A stretch of 64,000 nucleotides of DNA from positions 1-64,000 of the forward strand of contig WIDE01000015.1 of the NCBI GenBank assembly GCA_015039315.1, in the 5' to 3' direction. Within the stretch, counting starts at the first letter, position 1. Every line of letters starts with the position of its first letter. Position numbers and translations under genes: made by a program. The DNA is from Clavulina sp. PMI_390. Lineage: Eukaryota > Basidiomycota > Agaricomycetes > Cantharellales > Hydnaceae. Below are positions 11,899-22,800 of the stretch, piece by piece. Below the pieces are notes generated by a model. That model was not told the origin of the DNA. It ran no database searches and saw only the letters and a list, made by a program, of their open reading frames with translations.

Positions 11899-12508
11899 AG
11901 ACATTGCCCCTCCTAAACAGCGCTGTCAGGTGCATTCAGGTGTGGTCAGGGTGTGTGTGCTTGTCAATGATGGAGAGCAGCGAGAGCAGCGTTTCTAGCA
12001 CCATTACTATTTTGCCTTCGGTCTTTCAAAATTTTTGAGCTGTCCACTCACCGCTAAAGCGCATGACTTCTCGTATGTCGTATTAGTGTTGCTTCCATTG
12101 TGCAATACAAACACTTGTTGGAAACGGAGGGCATCCATGCACGCTACAAGCCACCGCGTGCCTAGTAGCTACTCAATGAGCGCTGCTGACGAAGGAATCG
12201 GTGGGACACATAAGTACTCATCACTAGCACATCCTTCACTGCCCCCACCTCTGCCACTAGCCAAAAAAGAAAACTCGCGTTAGACGCCTTCCCATCATAC
12301 ATTCTATCAGTACTAACACAGCGCAAACATTCAAGAATCATGCAGTTACTAGCGCCATCGGTGCTACACATAGATCTATGCTCCAATTATCACGACCGTA
12401 GATCAACTGACGTGACGCCTGAGTACTTAACCCCTACTGCCAAGGGCAGCCGCCCGTCGGAGACTGGAAGGAAGACTCCATCTCATAGTGAGTTTTTACG
12501 CCTGATAG
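11899..12508. other. intergenic between K2 and K3
   Basis: No supportable gene. Undetected 5' exons of K3 may lie in this stretch. Confidence 0.4.
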
Positions 12509-14025
12509 ATGTTGGATGCACCAGTCCGTCTCAGAGCCCAGGCACTAGGTGAAAACGAGGCCCGAGATATGGCTCATCGGCGATCAGACAATAGCTTCTG
12601 TGCCGCGAACTCCATCACTCCGTGCAGCACTCAAGGAAGCAGTTTGTGCAAAGAACTTTCTCGAAATTGGTCAATCAGCATTCTGACGGATGGAGATATT
12701 GCCTCGTCGTCCATACCGGGTATGCTTGGGCCCCGTTCACATACTGGGGTATCAAGGAAACCAGACCAAATCTATAAAGTGCGTCTAGCCCTATTCGCGA
12801 CCGGGACAAAACATGTTAATAGCCCTTAGGAGCTTCAAAAATCTCCGGCCAATTCCACCGAGTACTGCAAAGCACTACGTGACCTCCAAGATGCATGCTA
12901 CGACACTATATCAATCCCAACCAGCCTCGTCCTGCAGGATGTTATCTTTGATCGGAGACATGTCCTTGCAAAAGGAGGTGAAGCTACGGTCTACAAAGGG
13001 AGAACGCTTGAAGGAACGGTCGCCGTGAGAGAGATCTTTCTAACACCAACCAACTGGGACAGCACCATGAGGCGCACCATCACTCAGGTAGCCATCTCGA
13101 CCGTGATTANNNNNNNNNNNNNNNNNNNNNNNNNNNNNNNNNNNNNNNNNNNNNNNNNNNNNNNNNNNNNNNNNNNNNNNNNNNNNNNNNNNNNNNNNNN
13201 NNNNNNNNNNNNNNNNNNNNNNNNNNNNNNNNNNNNNNNNNNNNNNNNNNNNNNNNNNNNNNNNNNNNNNNNNNNNNNNNNNNNNNNNNNNNNNNNNNNN
13301 NNNNNNNNNNNNNNNNNNNNNNNNNNNNNNNNNNNNNNNNNNNNNNNNNNNNNNNNNNNNNNNNNNNNNNNNNNNNNNNNNNNNNNNNNNNNNNNNNNNN
13401 NNNNNNNNNNNNNNNNNNNNNNNNNNNNNNNNNNNNNNNNNNNNNNNNNNNNNNNNNNNNNNNNNNNNNNNNNNNNNNNNNNNNNNNNNNNNNNNNNNNN
13501 NNNNNNNNNNNNNNNNNNNNNNNNNNNNNNNNNNNNNNNNNNNNNNNNNNNNNNNNNNNNNNNNNNNNNNNNNNNNNNNNNNNNNNNNNNNNNNNNNNNN
13601 NNNNNNNNNNNNNNNNNNNNNNNNNNNNNNNNNNNNNNNNNNNNNNNNNNNNNNNNNNNNNNNNNNNNNNNNNNNNNNNNNNNNNNNNNNNNNNNNNNNN
13701 NNNNNNNNNNNNNNNNNNNNNNNNNNNNNNNNNNNNNNNNNNNNNNNNNNNNNNNNNNNNNNNNNNNNNNNNNCGACCAAAGCGCCCAGCCTTTTTCTCC
13801 GTCATCCTCCATCCAGACAGCGAAGCGACCCTCTGGGCACTGCTGGAAAGTATGTGGGCGCAAGAACCAGCCGATCGTCCCTCAGGTAGTCACGTTGGAG
13901 AGCACCTGCAGAGTGCGCTTTCTATTAACAACGAAAAGCATCGGCAAGTGGGAATGACAGAGACTCTGGCGCCTAATGTCGGCGAATCTGCGCTCTCGGT
14001 CAGTGATCATACCAGACACAGCTGA
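12509..14025 (+). CDS. TKL kinase-like protein K3, interrupted by the assembly gap
   Basis: Clear exons are ...-12778 (ending PDQIYK), 12830-13088 (N-terminal helix, Gly loop AKGGEATVYKG, beta-3 VAVREIF, again Arg for Lys), and the last exon from the end of the gap (13774) to the TGA at 14023-14025 (RPKRPAFF..., WALLESMWAQEPADRPSG). The alphaC, catalytic loop and DFG region fall within the N run, so their state is unknown. The true start is unresolved; 12509 is the first ATG in the frame of the exon ending at 12778. The tail is short, with no CaaX or membrane segment. Order and orientation continue the K1-K2 tandem. Confidence 0.7.
13110..13773. other. assembly gap (664 N)
   Basis: A run of N. 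It removes most of the K3 kinase domain. The true gap length is unknown; by comparison with paralogs about 0.7 kb of exons plus introns is expected, which agrees with its nominal size. Confidence 1.
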
Positions 14026-14263
14026 AAAACCGCTAGAACAGTTTCGTCATTAGCATCTTTACAGATAACTCAACTTCACACACGCAAGGCACTATTGATG
14101 TGATTCTTGCTATTTTTACTGCTTTATGCCCTAGCGTCAAACATGTACACCCTTCTTGGTCCTCGTTCGGCCAAACTTAATCATTTAACATGCGAAAGGA
14201 ATATCATGACTAAAACTGAGAATGATGGTTCAGCGACAAAAAAGGAAGGTATCAATGAGAAAA

Positions 14264-15293
14264 TTAATCGCCAATAGGGGAGCCAGAATACGACCGAGAG
14301 CGACCGCGACGGGGTGGGGACCGAGAGCGTGATATAGTGCGCGAACGAGAACGTGTGCGTGATGGTGATTTGGAGCGACCGCGTCGAGTGTCTCCACTAC
14401 CACCAAGCGTGCGGTCCGGTGAGCTGCGTCTCGGAAAGCCCCTCCTGTTCAATAGTTGAACACCTCCCCGGCCTCCTGCACGCGCGATATAGGTGCTGTC
14501 TCCCCGACCCCGAGGACTGTCATGCTCGTCATCAACGGAACCGCGCCGGAACCCGCGCCCAGCTGGTGCGCCACCCCGCCAGTGAGAGCCACGGGGCGCT
14601 AGAGTAGTTCCGACGCCATTCGTTGTATTGGCGTTCGCCCAGGCACCGCTGTTGGTCGGCAATTGTGAGCCCTCCCTGGTACCAGAACGCGCTGACGAAT
14701 CGTTTTTTGCCAAGGGCACTATAACAGCGACGTCCAAAAGGTCCCCAGGTTTCAGCTGAAGCTCCTCCAGAGTTCGCTCCCCACGCAGTTTGTCCTCGAC
14801 ATCACCAGACATTGCTTCGTCGTCATCGTCCAGGGAGGTCACCTGGATGATATCGCGAGACGAAACGGCGCCAATTTCCTTTGAAGATATATGGCCTCTA
14901 AAGTCGGGGAAGATGACTCTGAAGATGTATCGGGCATGAGGGTGTCGAAGGATGGTTGTGAGAGGGTTTGGAGGAAGAGCTCGGAGGGACGTGACCAGCT
15001 CACGCAAGGAAGTATCTTTCCTGAGAAGCGATATTATGACGAGAGTGTCAGCACCTCCCCCTGTGGCAGCGTGGAGATGATGAGGCAAACTGACCAGGCA
15101 TATAACTGCAGTTCATCTGCGACAGGCAGCGTGTTTTCTTCGAACAACGCTATTCGATGATGGCCATTGAGTTTGACGAATGTGCGAACAAGGAATGGGC
15201 ATGTCTTGGATCCCAAGCACGTTAGCTTTGTGGAGTGGGCGGCTATAATAGGCTGCGCCTCACCTGAGCTCTGTCCACAGATGGTTTCGACAT
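14264..15293 (-). CDS. SAP18-like protein with C-terminal RS domain
   Basis: Three exons on the minus strand: 15264-15293, 15095-15204 and 14264-15020 (897 nt, 298 aa). Residues ~11-150 match the SAP18 fold: TCPFLVRTFVKLNGHHR, then YAWKDTSLRELVTSLRAL spanning the exon 2/3 junction, YIFRVIFPDFRG, KEIGAV, and LQLKPGDLLDVAVIVP. SAP18 is a ubiquitin-like-fold subunit of Sin3-HDAC and of the ASAP complex (with Acinus and RNPS1) that links splicing and transcription. The last ~100 residues are Gly/Arg-rich and then an arginine-serine tail (SRTRSRSRTISRSRSPPRRG), longer than in metazoan SAP18. The RS tail favours a splicing/EJC role over histone deacetylation. It lies between kinase genes K3 and K4, convergent with K3. 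Confidence 0.85.
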
Positions 15294-15918
15294 TTTAGTG
15301 TGGAGGCGTGGGAATAAGCTCCAAGCAAAGCCAAACTAACCTTGCTGTCTCATCGGTGACATGGTCCATAGTTTCCTATTTACCTTAGTTAGCTTCGCTT
15401 TCGGAATCAGCCGAATTGATTGTTACGTCGTCATTCCGACTGAATATGAGGATTTTGTAGGTGCTGGGGTCGCCAAGAGCCTTCAGCGCATCATTACAAT
15501 TCTATCTTACCATCCGATATTCATCCTCTTAAGACTTACACCGTTGTACGGTCATGCTATCACTGAATCTGTTCTCTTGGTAAAAGAATCCCCACGAATA
15601 TCAATTTGGCGTCGACCTCAACTCGTGTGAACTCCTCAGCTATTAGCTTACCCGTAACTCGGGCGCTAATGTGTGGGGCGGTCCAAAATCCCAGAAGACG
15701 TTGCACGTGTGAGGCATTTATACAAATTGGCTCGGCCTCAATATGAAATCATCATGGAATGTACACTCTGTATACATGAAATATCAAGCAAAAGGTTGGA
15801 GGCCCATACCAGACAGAAAGAGATAGCCACAAGATGCATGGAACAGTAACCATTATCCGCTCCCAGCGCGAGATTAAACCCATGAGATAAGTGCGCGAAG
15901 GGTCCAGTTGATCCCCTA
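15294..15918. other. intergenic
   Basis: About 0.6 kb between the 5' end of the SAP18-like gene and the 3' end of K4; no gene recognised. Confidence 0.5.
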
Positions 15919-17971
15919 CTAGCCAGCAAGGCCCGCAAGTACCTCGAGTAAACGCCTTGCTACAATACTTGTTGTAGGACGACTGGCCGGGATATGCTCC
16001 CACATGTCGTTGATCAGCTCCCAGAGCTGATCTCCCTGCATCTGTGGAATCTCAACCTTGGTGATTAGGGGCCTCTCTGGACGCTCTTCTTGGTCGATCG
16101 CCTGTGACACTTTCCACTCGAGCTCGATGCTTGAAAATGGCTTTTCGCCAGTCCACATATTGAATAACAGCATTGCAAGGGAATAGATGTCACTTTCCAA
16201 AGAAGTTTTGAAGCGTACTCCCTCGCTGCTGTTGAGCTCTGGAGCCAAGAAACGAGTGAGCCCACCACCTTGTCGCTTGGTACGGGTTCGAGAAACTTCA
16301 TGGCGGATGCGGCTTAAACCAAAATCGCACACACAAGCGGAGTCTTCTTTGTCAAGCAAGATGTTTCCCTGGAAACTTTCATCAGCTCTCACCGCAGATA
16401 AGAGAGAGATACGAGGCTTAAGGAGGGTGACCTCTTACAGGGTGAAGATCCCCATGTATCACTGGTGGATCAAATGTATGGAGATAGGACACTCCTTTCA
16501 TAATTCCAAGGAGCTTTTAGCAATCTTAGTAAGCTTGCTCGATCACAGACCGCCAATGAAGACCCAATCGCGACTCACAAGACTCTTTAGCCTGCGTGCA
16601 TTGTCTAGTTCTCCCCGATCTAGCACGCCTTGGAGGGAACCATCTCTAATATATGGAACAATTGTGAGCGGACAAGAATTCATGGAATTGGTGTCGTCGT
16701 GATAAACTCCAAGGAATGGAAGGATATTGGGGTGTTTTAGCTGGGAGTGGGTAATGGCTTCACGGTGCACAAGCTGCGCAGATAATGTGAGGTATATGAA
16801 ACAAAAAAAGGCGGGGAATCCTACTTTAATAATGTCCGTTGCGCCTGCTTTTCTCCACTCCTCTGCGGTCAGAAATACCTCCCGCACAACAATTGCTTTT
16901 TCATCCATGTTTCCGCGATAAGTTATGGCCTCCCCTCCTCGTCCTAAGGGCGGATTCCTCGTAACACTGACTCCTTTTAGCCTGTATGACGTTGGTAGGG
17001 AGCTAAAATAGTGGCAGAAGTCTTGTAGACACCGTAGAGTAGGGACGCGTTCTTGAACGTTCTGACAATTTTGTAGATCCTACAAATGGGTAAGAAATAT
17101 TGAGTAAAGTTATTATGAAATTTCTGTACTTACGTTATGGATGAAGTCCAAGAACTCTGTTTTCTGTTCCTCAGAGAATTGGGAGAAATTAGGTATCTCA
17201 TCTGGCCCAAAATACCCCTGAATCCTCGGGGGTAGCTTTGGCTGAGCGTTCGGATCTTTCTTGAGTCGCTCCTCGTATGATGGTTGTGGCTTCTCAGACG
17301 TCGTATCATCGGGTGCCTCTCCAGACTCAATGGACCGATCAATAGCAGGAGTTTTTTCACTACTAGGGACCTTCTGACTGATAGGCGCCTAGAATCGAAT
17401 GATCAACCTCGTGCGGCAATAAGTTGTTAAGGAGTTTTGTTGGCGTACTTCTACGACGGGTTTGCCTGACTCAAAATGTTCCTGGATCTGAGGGGGTAGT
17501 TTTGGTGGAGTGTTCGAATCGCTCTTGGGCCGCGCATCACTAGACCCTTGCTCCTCATTCAACGGTCCTTCCTTCTGAGACGTCGTGTTATGAAGTATTT
17601 CGTCAGGTTCGATCAACTGATCAATCACAGAAGTTGTTTCAGTGCCAATCAACTTTTCATTGACAATCGCCTAAACTCAAGTGATCAATCTCGTGTGGTG
17701 AAACATGGGCCAAAATTTTTTTGACCGCATACTTCTGTGAGGGGTTTGATCTGAGGAGCGCGGGGTGCAGGGAACCGAGGTGGAGCCTATTATACTATCA
17801 TCAGCTAGAATACTGCAGCATCTGTAGAATTAGACACTGCTGCACCTTCCAGAATTGGAGTCGTTCGAAAAATTTTCGAACGGTGCCTTGACTTCCTCGT
17901 GGAAGGTTTGCGATATGCTGGGAGAGAGCTTCTTCTGCCATGAAAGGCCCATTGATAAGTTGTTCAGTCAT
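15919..17971 (-). CDS. TKL kinase-like protein K4 with duplicated N-terminal exon module
   Basis: Eight minus-strand exons: 17846-17971, 17733-17786, 17449-17670, 17134-17388, 16825-17079, 16579-16773, 16439-16513 and 15919-16368. All join in phase 0 and encode 543 aa. The N-terminus (MTEQLINGPFMAEEAL...) is followed by two acidic/Pro-rich modules in exons 3 and 4 that resemble each other (each has a TTS-x-K stretch and a K-LPP-x-IQ core); their flanking introns also match. The kinase domain then has Gly loop GRGGEAITYRG, beta-3 IVVREVF (Arg for Lys), HREAITHSQ, VIHGDLHPGN, CDFGLSRIRHE, LAPEL and MWEHIPASRP. It is the only kinase of the array on the minus strand. It ends at LEVLAGLAG without a lipidation motif. 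Confidence 0.85.
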
Positions 17972-19809
17972 CTATTCATAGCCAATCACATCAATTAAAT
18001 TCAACTTTGCCAAATAGACAAACTGGAGATGGCAGGACCTACCAGTAGTGCCGGTTTTGTGACAGAAAGAAGTATCAAGAAGAATCCTGCTTGGGGGTCT
18101 TCCTTGGATTTGGCTTGTTGGTGTTATGGGGTTGTACAATTCACTCTGAGCAAAGTTATATGCCTCAGGGCTGAGCACCTCCACGCTATATCCGCATGGT
18201 TCACGAACGGAGGCTATCACATTGTTGCCTAGTCAACCCTGTATGTGCGAGGTGCTTAGAGACGCGAGATGCCTTGAGGTAAAAGTGCGGCACTTTGCTC
18301 GGTGATTGATGGATGATTCCTGCTTCGATGATATGATGAGCCATTCTTGAGCGTAGGTTTTGGCCATCCAAGGGTCGACCTCTCCTCAAGCCGAAGAGAT
18401 AGCATTGGGACCTTAAAGCTATGCAGGGACGAGTCTGGAGAGGAACACTTCAAGGTCCCGCTTGTCATGTTTTCCACAAATTGGTCAAAAAGAAAAGGGA
18501 GAGACGACTATGGCACGTAGCAGGGCAGTAATCAGATCAGGAATGGTGCATACAAAGCGGGAGCTTGGTGCACTGTCGCTGTCGTACTCTCTGGCTTGTC
18601 GCAACGTGAGTGATGTGATGAACTGATCATAGGATTGTGAAGAGATGTGCACGAATGGTGTCGCGAGGAGAACACTAGGCGGAGCGCCGACGGAGTCAAC
18701 GGCGTTGTCTTTAATCAGACGATGTGAAATGATCGGCAATGAGAGATAAGAGAAGATCAACCGCTATGAAGCCCACACAACCGCATTCGAGCAAACGCGT
18801 ATGACGATCTAACGCTGGGAATTGCCAGTTCAAGTATTCGGTGCTACCTTTCATTTGCGAAAACATAAATTGAATGTGAAGTTCATCAACTCGTGGAAGC
18901 AATGAGGATGTACTACAGGCGCCATGTTACTCGGGGAATCTTGAGGGGCAACGAAGCTGACCGTTCACAGCTCGGTGCAGCTCAGGCGTCAATGCTGAGC
19001 AAACGTGCCCGCATCCTTTCGCGGATCGCTTCTTGAGGTTTGGCGCGGCTTTGACGCCCAACCTATCCAGCTTCTTGCCTTTTCGAAGCCGACGTTGCAG
19101 AGGCAAATCCGTGGTGCTGAGAGAAGCACAAATTTTGCGAGGTTTATCGCACCCAATCAGGAGTACGGGAAGCAATCATTCATTTCATTCTTATAGGGAG
19201 TCAAGATGATTACAGAGTTCAAGACATACCACAGCTCGCGACGCTGCGAGGTGACGAGACACGCGGCGGTAATTATGAAATCTCGACACGCGTTGAGAGA
19301 GGGGCAGTGCCAGTTGATCGAGTGGTGCAAACACTGCACAGCGTGTAAGGCGAGCGAGCGTCAATCCTGGATGGATTACACTAGAGGGCGTGCAGATTGT
19401 GGGAGGTGTGAGCGGAATTATTGATCTTCCTGGCCTGTGAGAAGTGGAAACTAGAGTTAGAATTGGTGGAAGGGACGCGGGAAGAATGAATCGTAAGCGT
19501 CTTCCAAAGCCCCTAAAGCTGTAATAAAGTGGGAGGGAACTCACCGCGACTCAACAACGACACGGTCATCATACATATGGACGACACATCCTCACCAGAG
19601 GGAATATACCTGCAGGCCCAATGTTATTTTGAGACGAGACGGGGTCAAAGTCCAAATGATAAGAGGAGGGTGGGAGGAGGGCCATTAAACCATTCACAGG
19701 AGAGGTAAAACAGGAGCCGCTGCCCCCCCCCTCCCCCCCAGAGTCCACCGCACACACGTTTAGGTATCGAGACAAGAGAGAATTCCGAGTGTGTCCATTA
19801 ATCCTCAGT
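17972..19809. other. long stretch without a supportable gene
   Basis: Presumed K4 promoter, then scattered open frames. Only the minus-strand frames at 18256-18902 look even weakly protein-like (separate entry). No RNA gene is recognised. Confidence 0.45.
18256..18902 (-). pseudogene. possible relic of an unrecognised gene
   Basis: Consecutive minus-strand open frames have protein-like composition: LHIQFMFSQMKGSTEYLNWQ, then SVLLATPFVHISSQSYDQF, then VPMLSLRLEERSTLGWPKP. They sit in different frames without convincing introns joining all of them. This could be a decayed gene or a short multi-exon gene. No domain is recognised. Confidence 0.25.
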
Positions 19810-22800
19810 CTCGATAGAGGCCTGTGCGGCATGACCAGGGCCAGTGAGGAGGGCCACGTAGTATGTTGCGGCGAGCCGTGCTACTGGTGCCTCATGCCGC
19901 TCGAAGTTGAGGTAGAAGATCCTCCCAAGCTAAGAGGAAAAAATGGCACATTATGAGTATATCAATCCTGCACGAATAAGGGAATTACTCTTCTGACTTT
20001 GCTTCACTGACCAGGCCCCAATTTGCGCCGCTCATGCGTGTGAGCAAGCTCGATCGCTTCATTGACGACTTGGGCGCCATGTCATCTCATCTGCGGTGAT
20101 CTCTCTCCCCCTCTCCACATGACACCCAGTTACAGCAAAACCTTTCGTTTCACCGCTTGCAGCCTTGTCCTGCCACTCTGAAGGATTGTTTGCGGACAAG
20201 AAGCCCACCGCCGGGACAGACACTCCACAGTGGCACACTCTCTCTTGCGATCACAGTTCGTGGCGGAGGTGGGGAGAAGCTTCAGCACATGTGAGAGTGG
20301 TTATAACTGAGCATGGCGCTCATGGATGAGCTTTGCTTGGCATGGTGGAGATGCCTGAGGTAGAAGTACGAGAATGGCACATTGACACTCACGTGTTCCT
20401 CAGCTGAGACATCGGGGACGTCAGCGTGGTAGTTCAGTAATGGTAAAGGGGTTGACAGGACGCACACCTGATGAAAGTGATAATCGCTCGAGTGTTCAGC
20501 AGCGCTTGTATGGGCAGGGAGTCCAGTACGCCAATGCCGCTGAGTGAATGCCCGCGCCAGAGACCACGAGCAAGTATGTTGTGTTGATGGCATGGGCTGG
20601 GAACTTTGGACCGACGAGAGCAAGCGGCGGGAGCTTCACACTAGTTGCTAAGCTGAGAAGTGGAGAGACAGCCAAAGGCGCATTGGCACGTTCATCTAGG
20701 ACGGTGAAGAGAATGACCGACCTACCTTCAATCTATATGACTCGATCGGTCCAACAGCTAACTCAGGCCTGGGGCGAGATGGTGCCTGCCTTCGTAGGAT
20801 GACGCGGTGGGAAAAGAGTTGGCTAGTCACGGTGTCAGTCTGAGGTGGATGGTGTTCGCGGTGAGGTGGATTTCATTCGCTCAGGTCTAGGCTCAGAAAT
20901 GATGGTTATCGAGGCCCGATTAAACGGTGTACAAAAGACAGCCATATGCCTTGGCAGGACTTTTTGATCGCGATGGTAGGAGAAGCAAGAGAGGTAGAGT
21001 GACATGGTAAGTGTTAGACGGGGCCGATTGTGTAGAGAAAGCACGTTAAGAACGTAGGCGAAGAGATCTTGGGGGCTGTCTAGTATCGAGGACGAGACGC
21101 AGGAGTTGCTGTTGAGGAGAGACTCCGCATATTGGGATGCGTGTGAAAGTGGGACAAATGTCCGAATGGCCAAAGCGCCGGCGTTGGCCAGCCTGCCATG
21201 CGACGATCACCCACCACCAAGCTACGACGTGTAACGCATTCGGACTCAGCCCTCCCCTTGACGTTTCTCCACCATATTGAACGCATATTCGTTTCTGAGC
21301 AAAGGCTGTCTGAATGTCAGAAAAGGAAACCAACCTCCAGAACATGCAGCATGGACAGCAGTAAGATTTGCGGGTAATTTTGCGCAATCTCTCACCAACC
21401 CAAAGACAACTTGAGGCTCCAAATGATTTCTATATATTCTTGGCCATTCTAAGCCGCTATCTACTGTAGCATGAGCCCTGAATCACTAATCACGATGTGC
21501 AGGGAGACGTATCCTCTAAGCGCGTTACAACATCAGTACTTGAAGGGCTCTTGCGCCCACATTTGTCGTATCAATTTCCACAGCAGGCTTTCCACATGCG
21601 GAGCAACTGCAATAGCAGATATCGGTCGCGCCGGCCGCTTACCAACGTCTGATCGACTAGGTGCCAAGAAGTCGCTCGTCGTCCAGACGAGCCCACTACG
21701 CGCACCAGAGATAGGAGGGTGCGAGACGCTGGCACTCTTGTGATGACCTAAGAGAGAAGCGGCATGCGGGAAGTGTCAGTCTACGCTCGATGGGGTATGG
21801 ACCGTTTTGGTAGAGAAACTGGCATCGCTCCGAGTGAGGCTTGGAGGGCGATAATCATCTCCCTCTGCACCCAAGATAGGTACGACAGGAGCTTTATTCT
21901 CAGGAAGGACAGGAAGAAGTGGGGCAGCAACGTGCTTCGGCGCCTTCTTTGACGAGGTTGTTGCAGCAGCGGCAACAGCTGCAGCAGGCGGAGGAGGCAC
22001 AGTAGCATGCGCTACCGTGGTAGGATAGGTTGCGTGTGGGATTCAATCGAGTAGGGAGGGACGTAGTCAGCGAGCACTTGCGTTCCCGGATGAGTACCGG
22101 ATACCGGAGGGCGGCTCTTGGTAGGCGAGAGTTCGTCAGATATATCAACACCGTTTGGAATAATTCCTTGAGGGTTGGTCAAGAGCGGCTGGACGGGCGA
22201 AAGCTTTCGTCGCAGACGAAGGCGCAAGACGAGGCTAGCTCGAGACTGCTGCTGAGGTCGGGGTCGGGGTCGAGGTTGATGCTGCTGTTGAGGTAAGTGC
22301 TCTATCGGAATAATAACCAGTCGACAGATGAGGGGCAGACATTGCAGGAGCAGCAGACAAGATTGTCTCAGGACCAGATGTCGGTGCTATCGTACTTCAC
22401 ACCGAACCTCTCCTAAACCGCCCAAACCACCACTCAGCGGTGCGATCACTGCAGCCTGCGTCGCATTCCTATTGGGGACCTGATTTGTGTGCGGGAGGGA
22501 GCGAGTCTCATAGGAGCTCGAAATTGGCATCGGGGCAGAACGCATCATAGAGGTCATCGTGGCAGCTGACGAGGGCGGCGACCATACGGGATGCACGACA
22601 AGGCCGAGATCCACGCTCGACGGGATGATCCCTTACTGCTGCTGTTAGTGGCGCTCCAGACTCCGCCCGTTCCCGCGTTCCTGACTCTTCTCGCCTTCTT
22701 ACCCCGCCCATCGGCCCTGCGCAGAGGCTCCACGTATCTGTTCCGCCGCGGCCTGCGTCGAGCTCGAGCTACCCCAAAGAAAGAAGCCCCAGTCACGTTT

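Noticed and set aside
13025..13957. Long open frames on both strands across 13025-13957
   Set aside because: They consist almost entirely of N; open status is an artefact of the gap.
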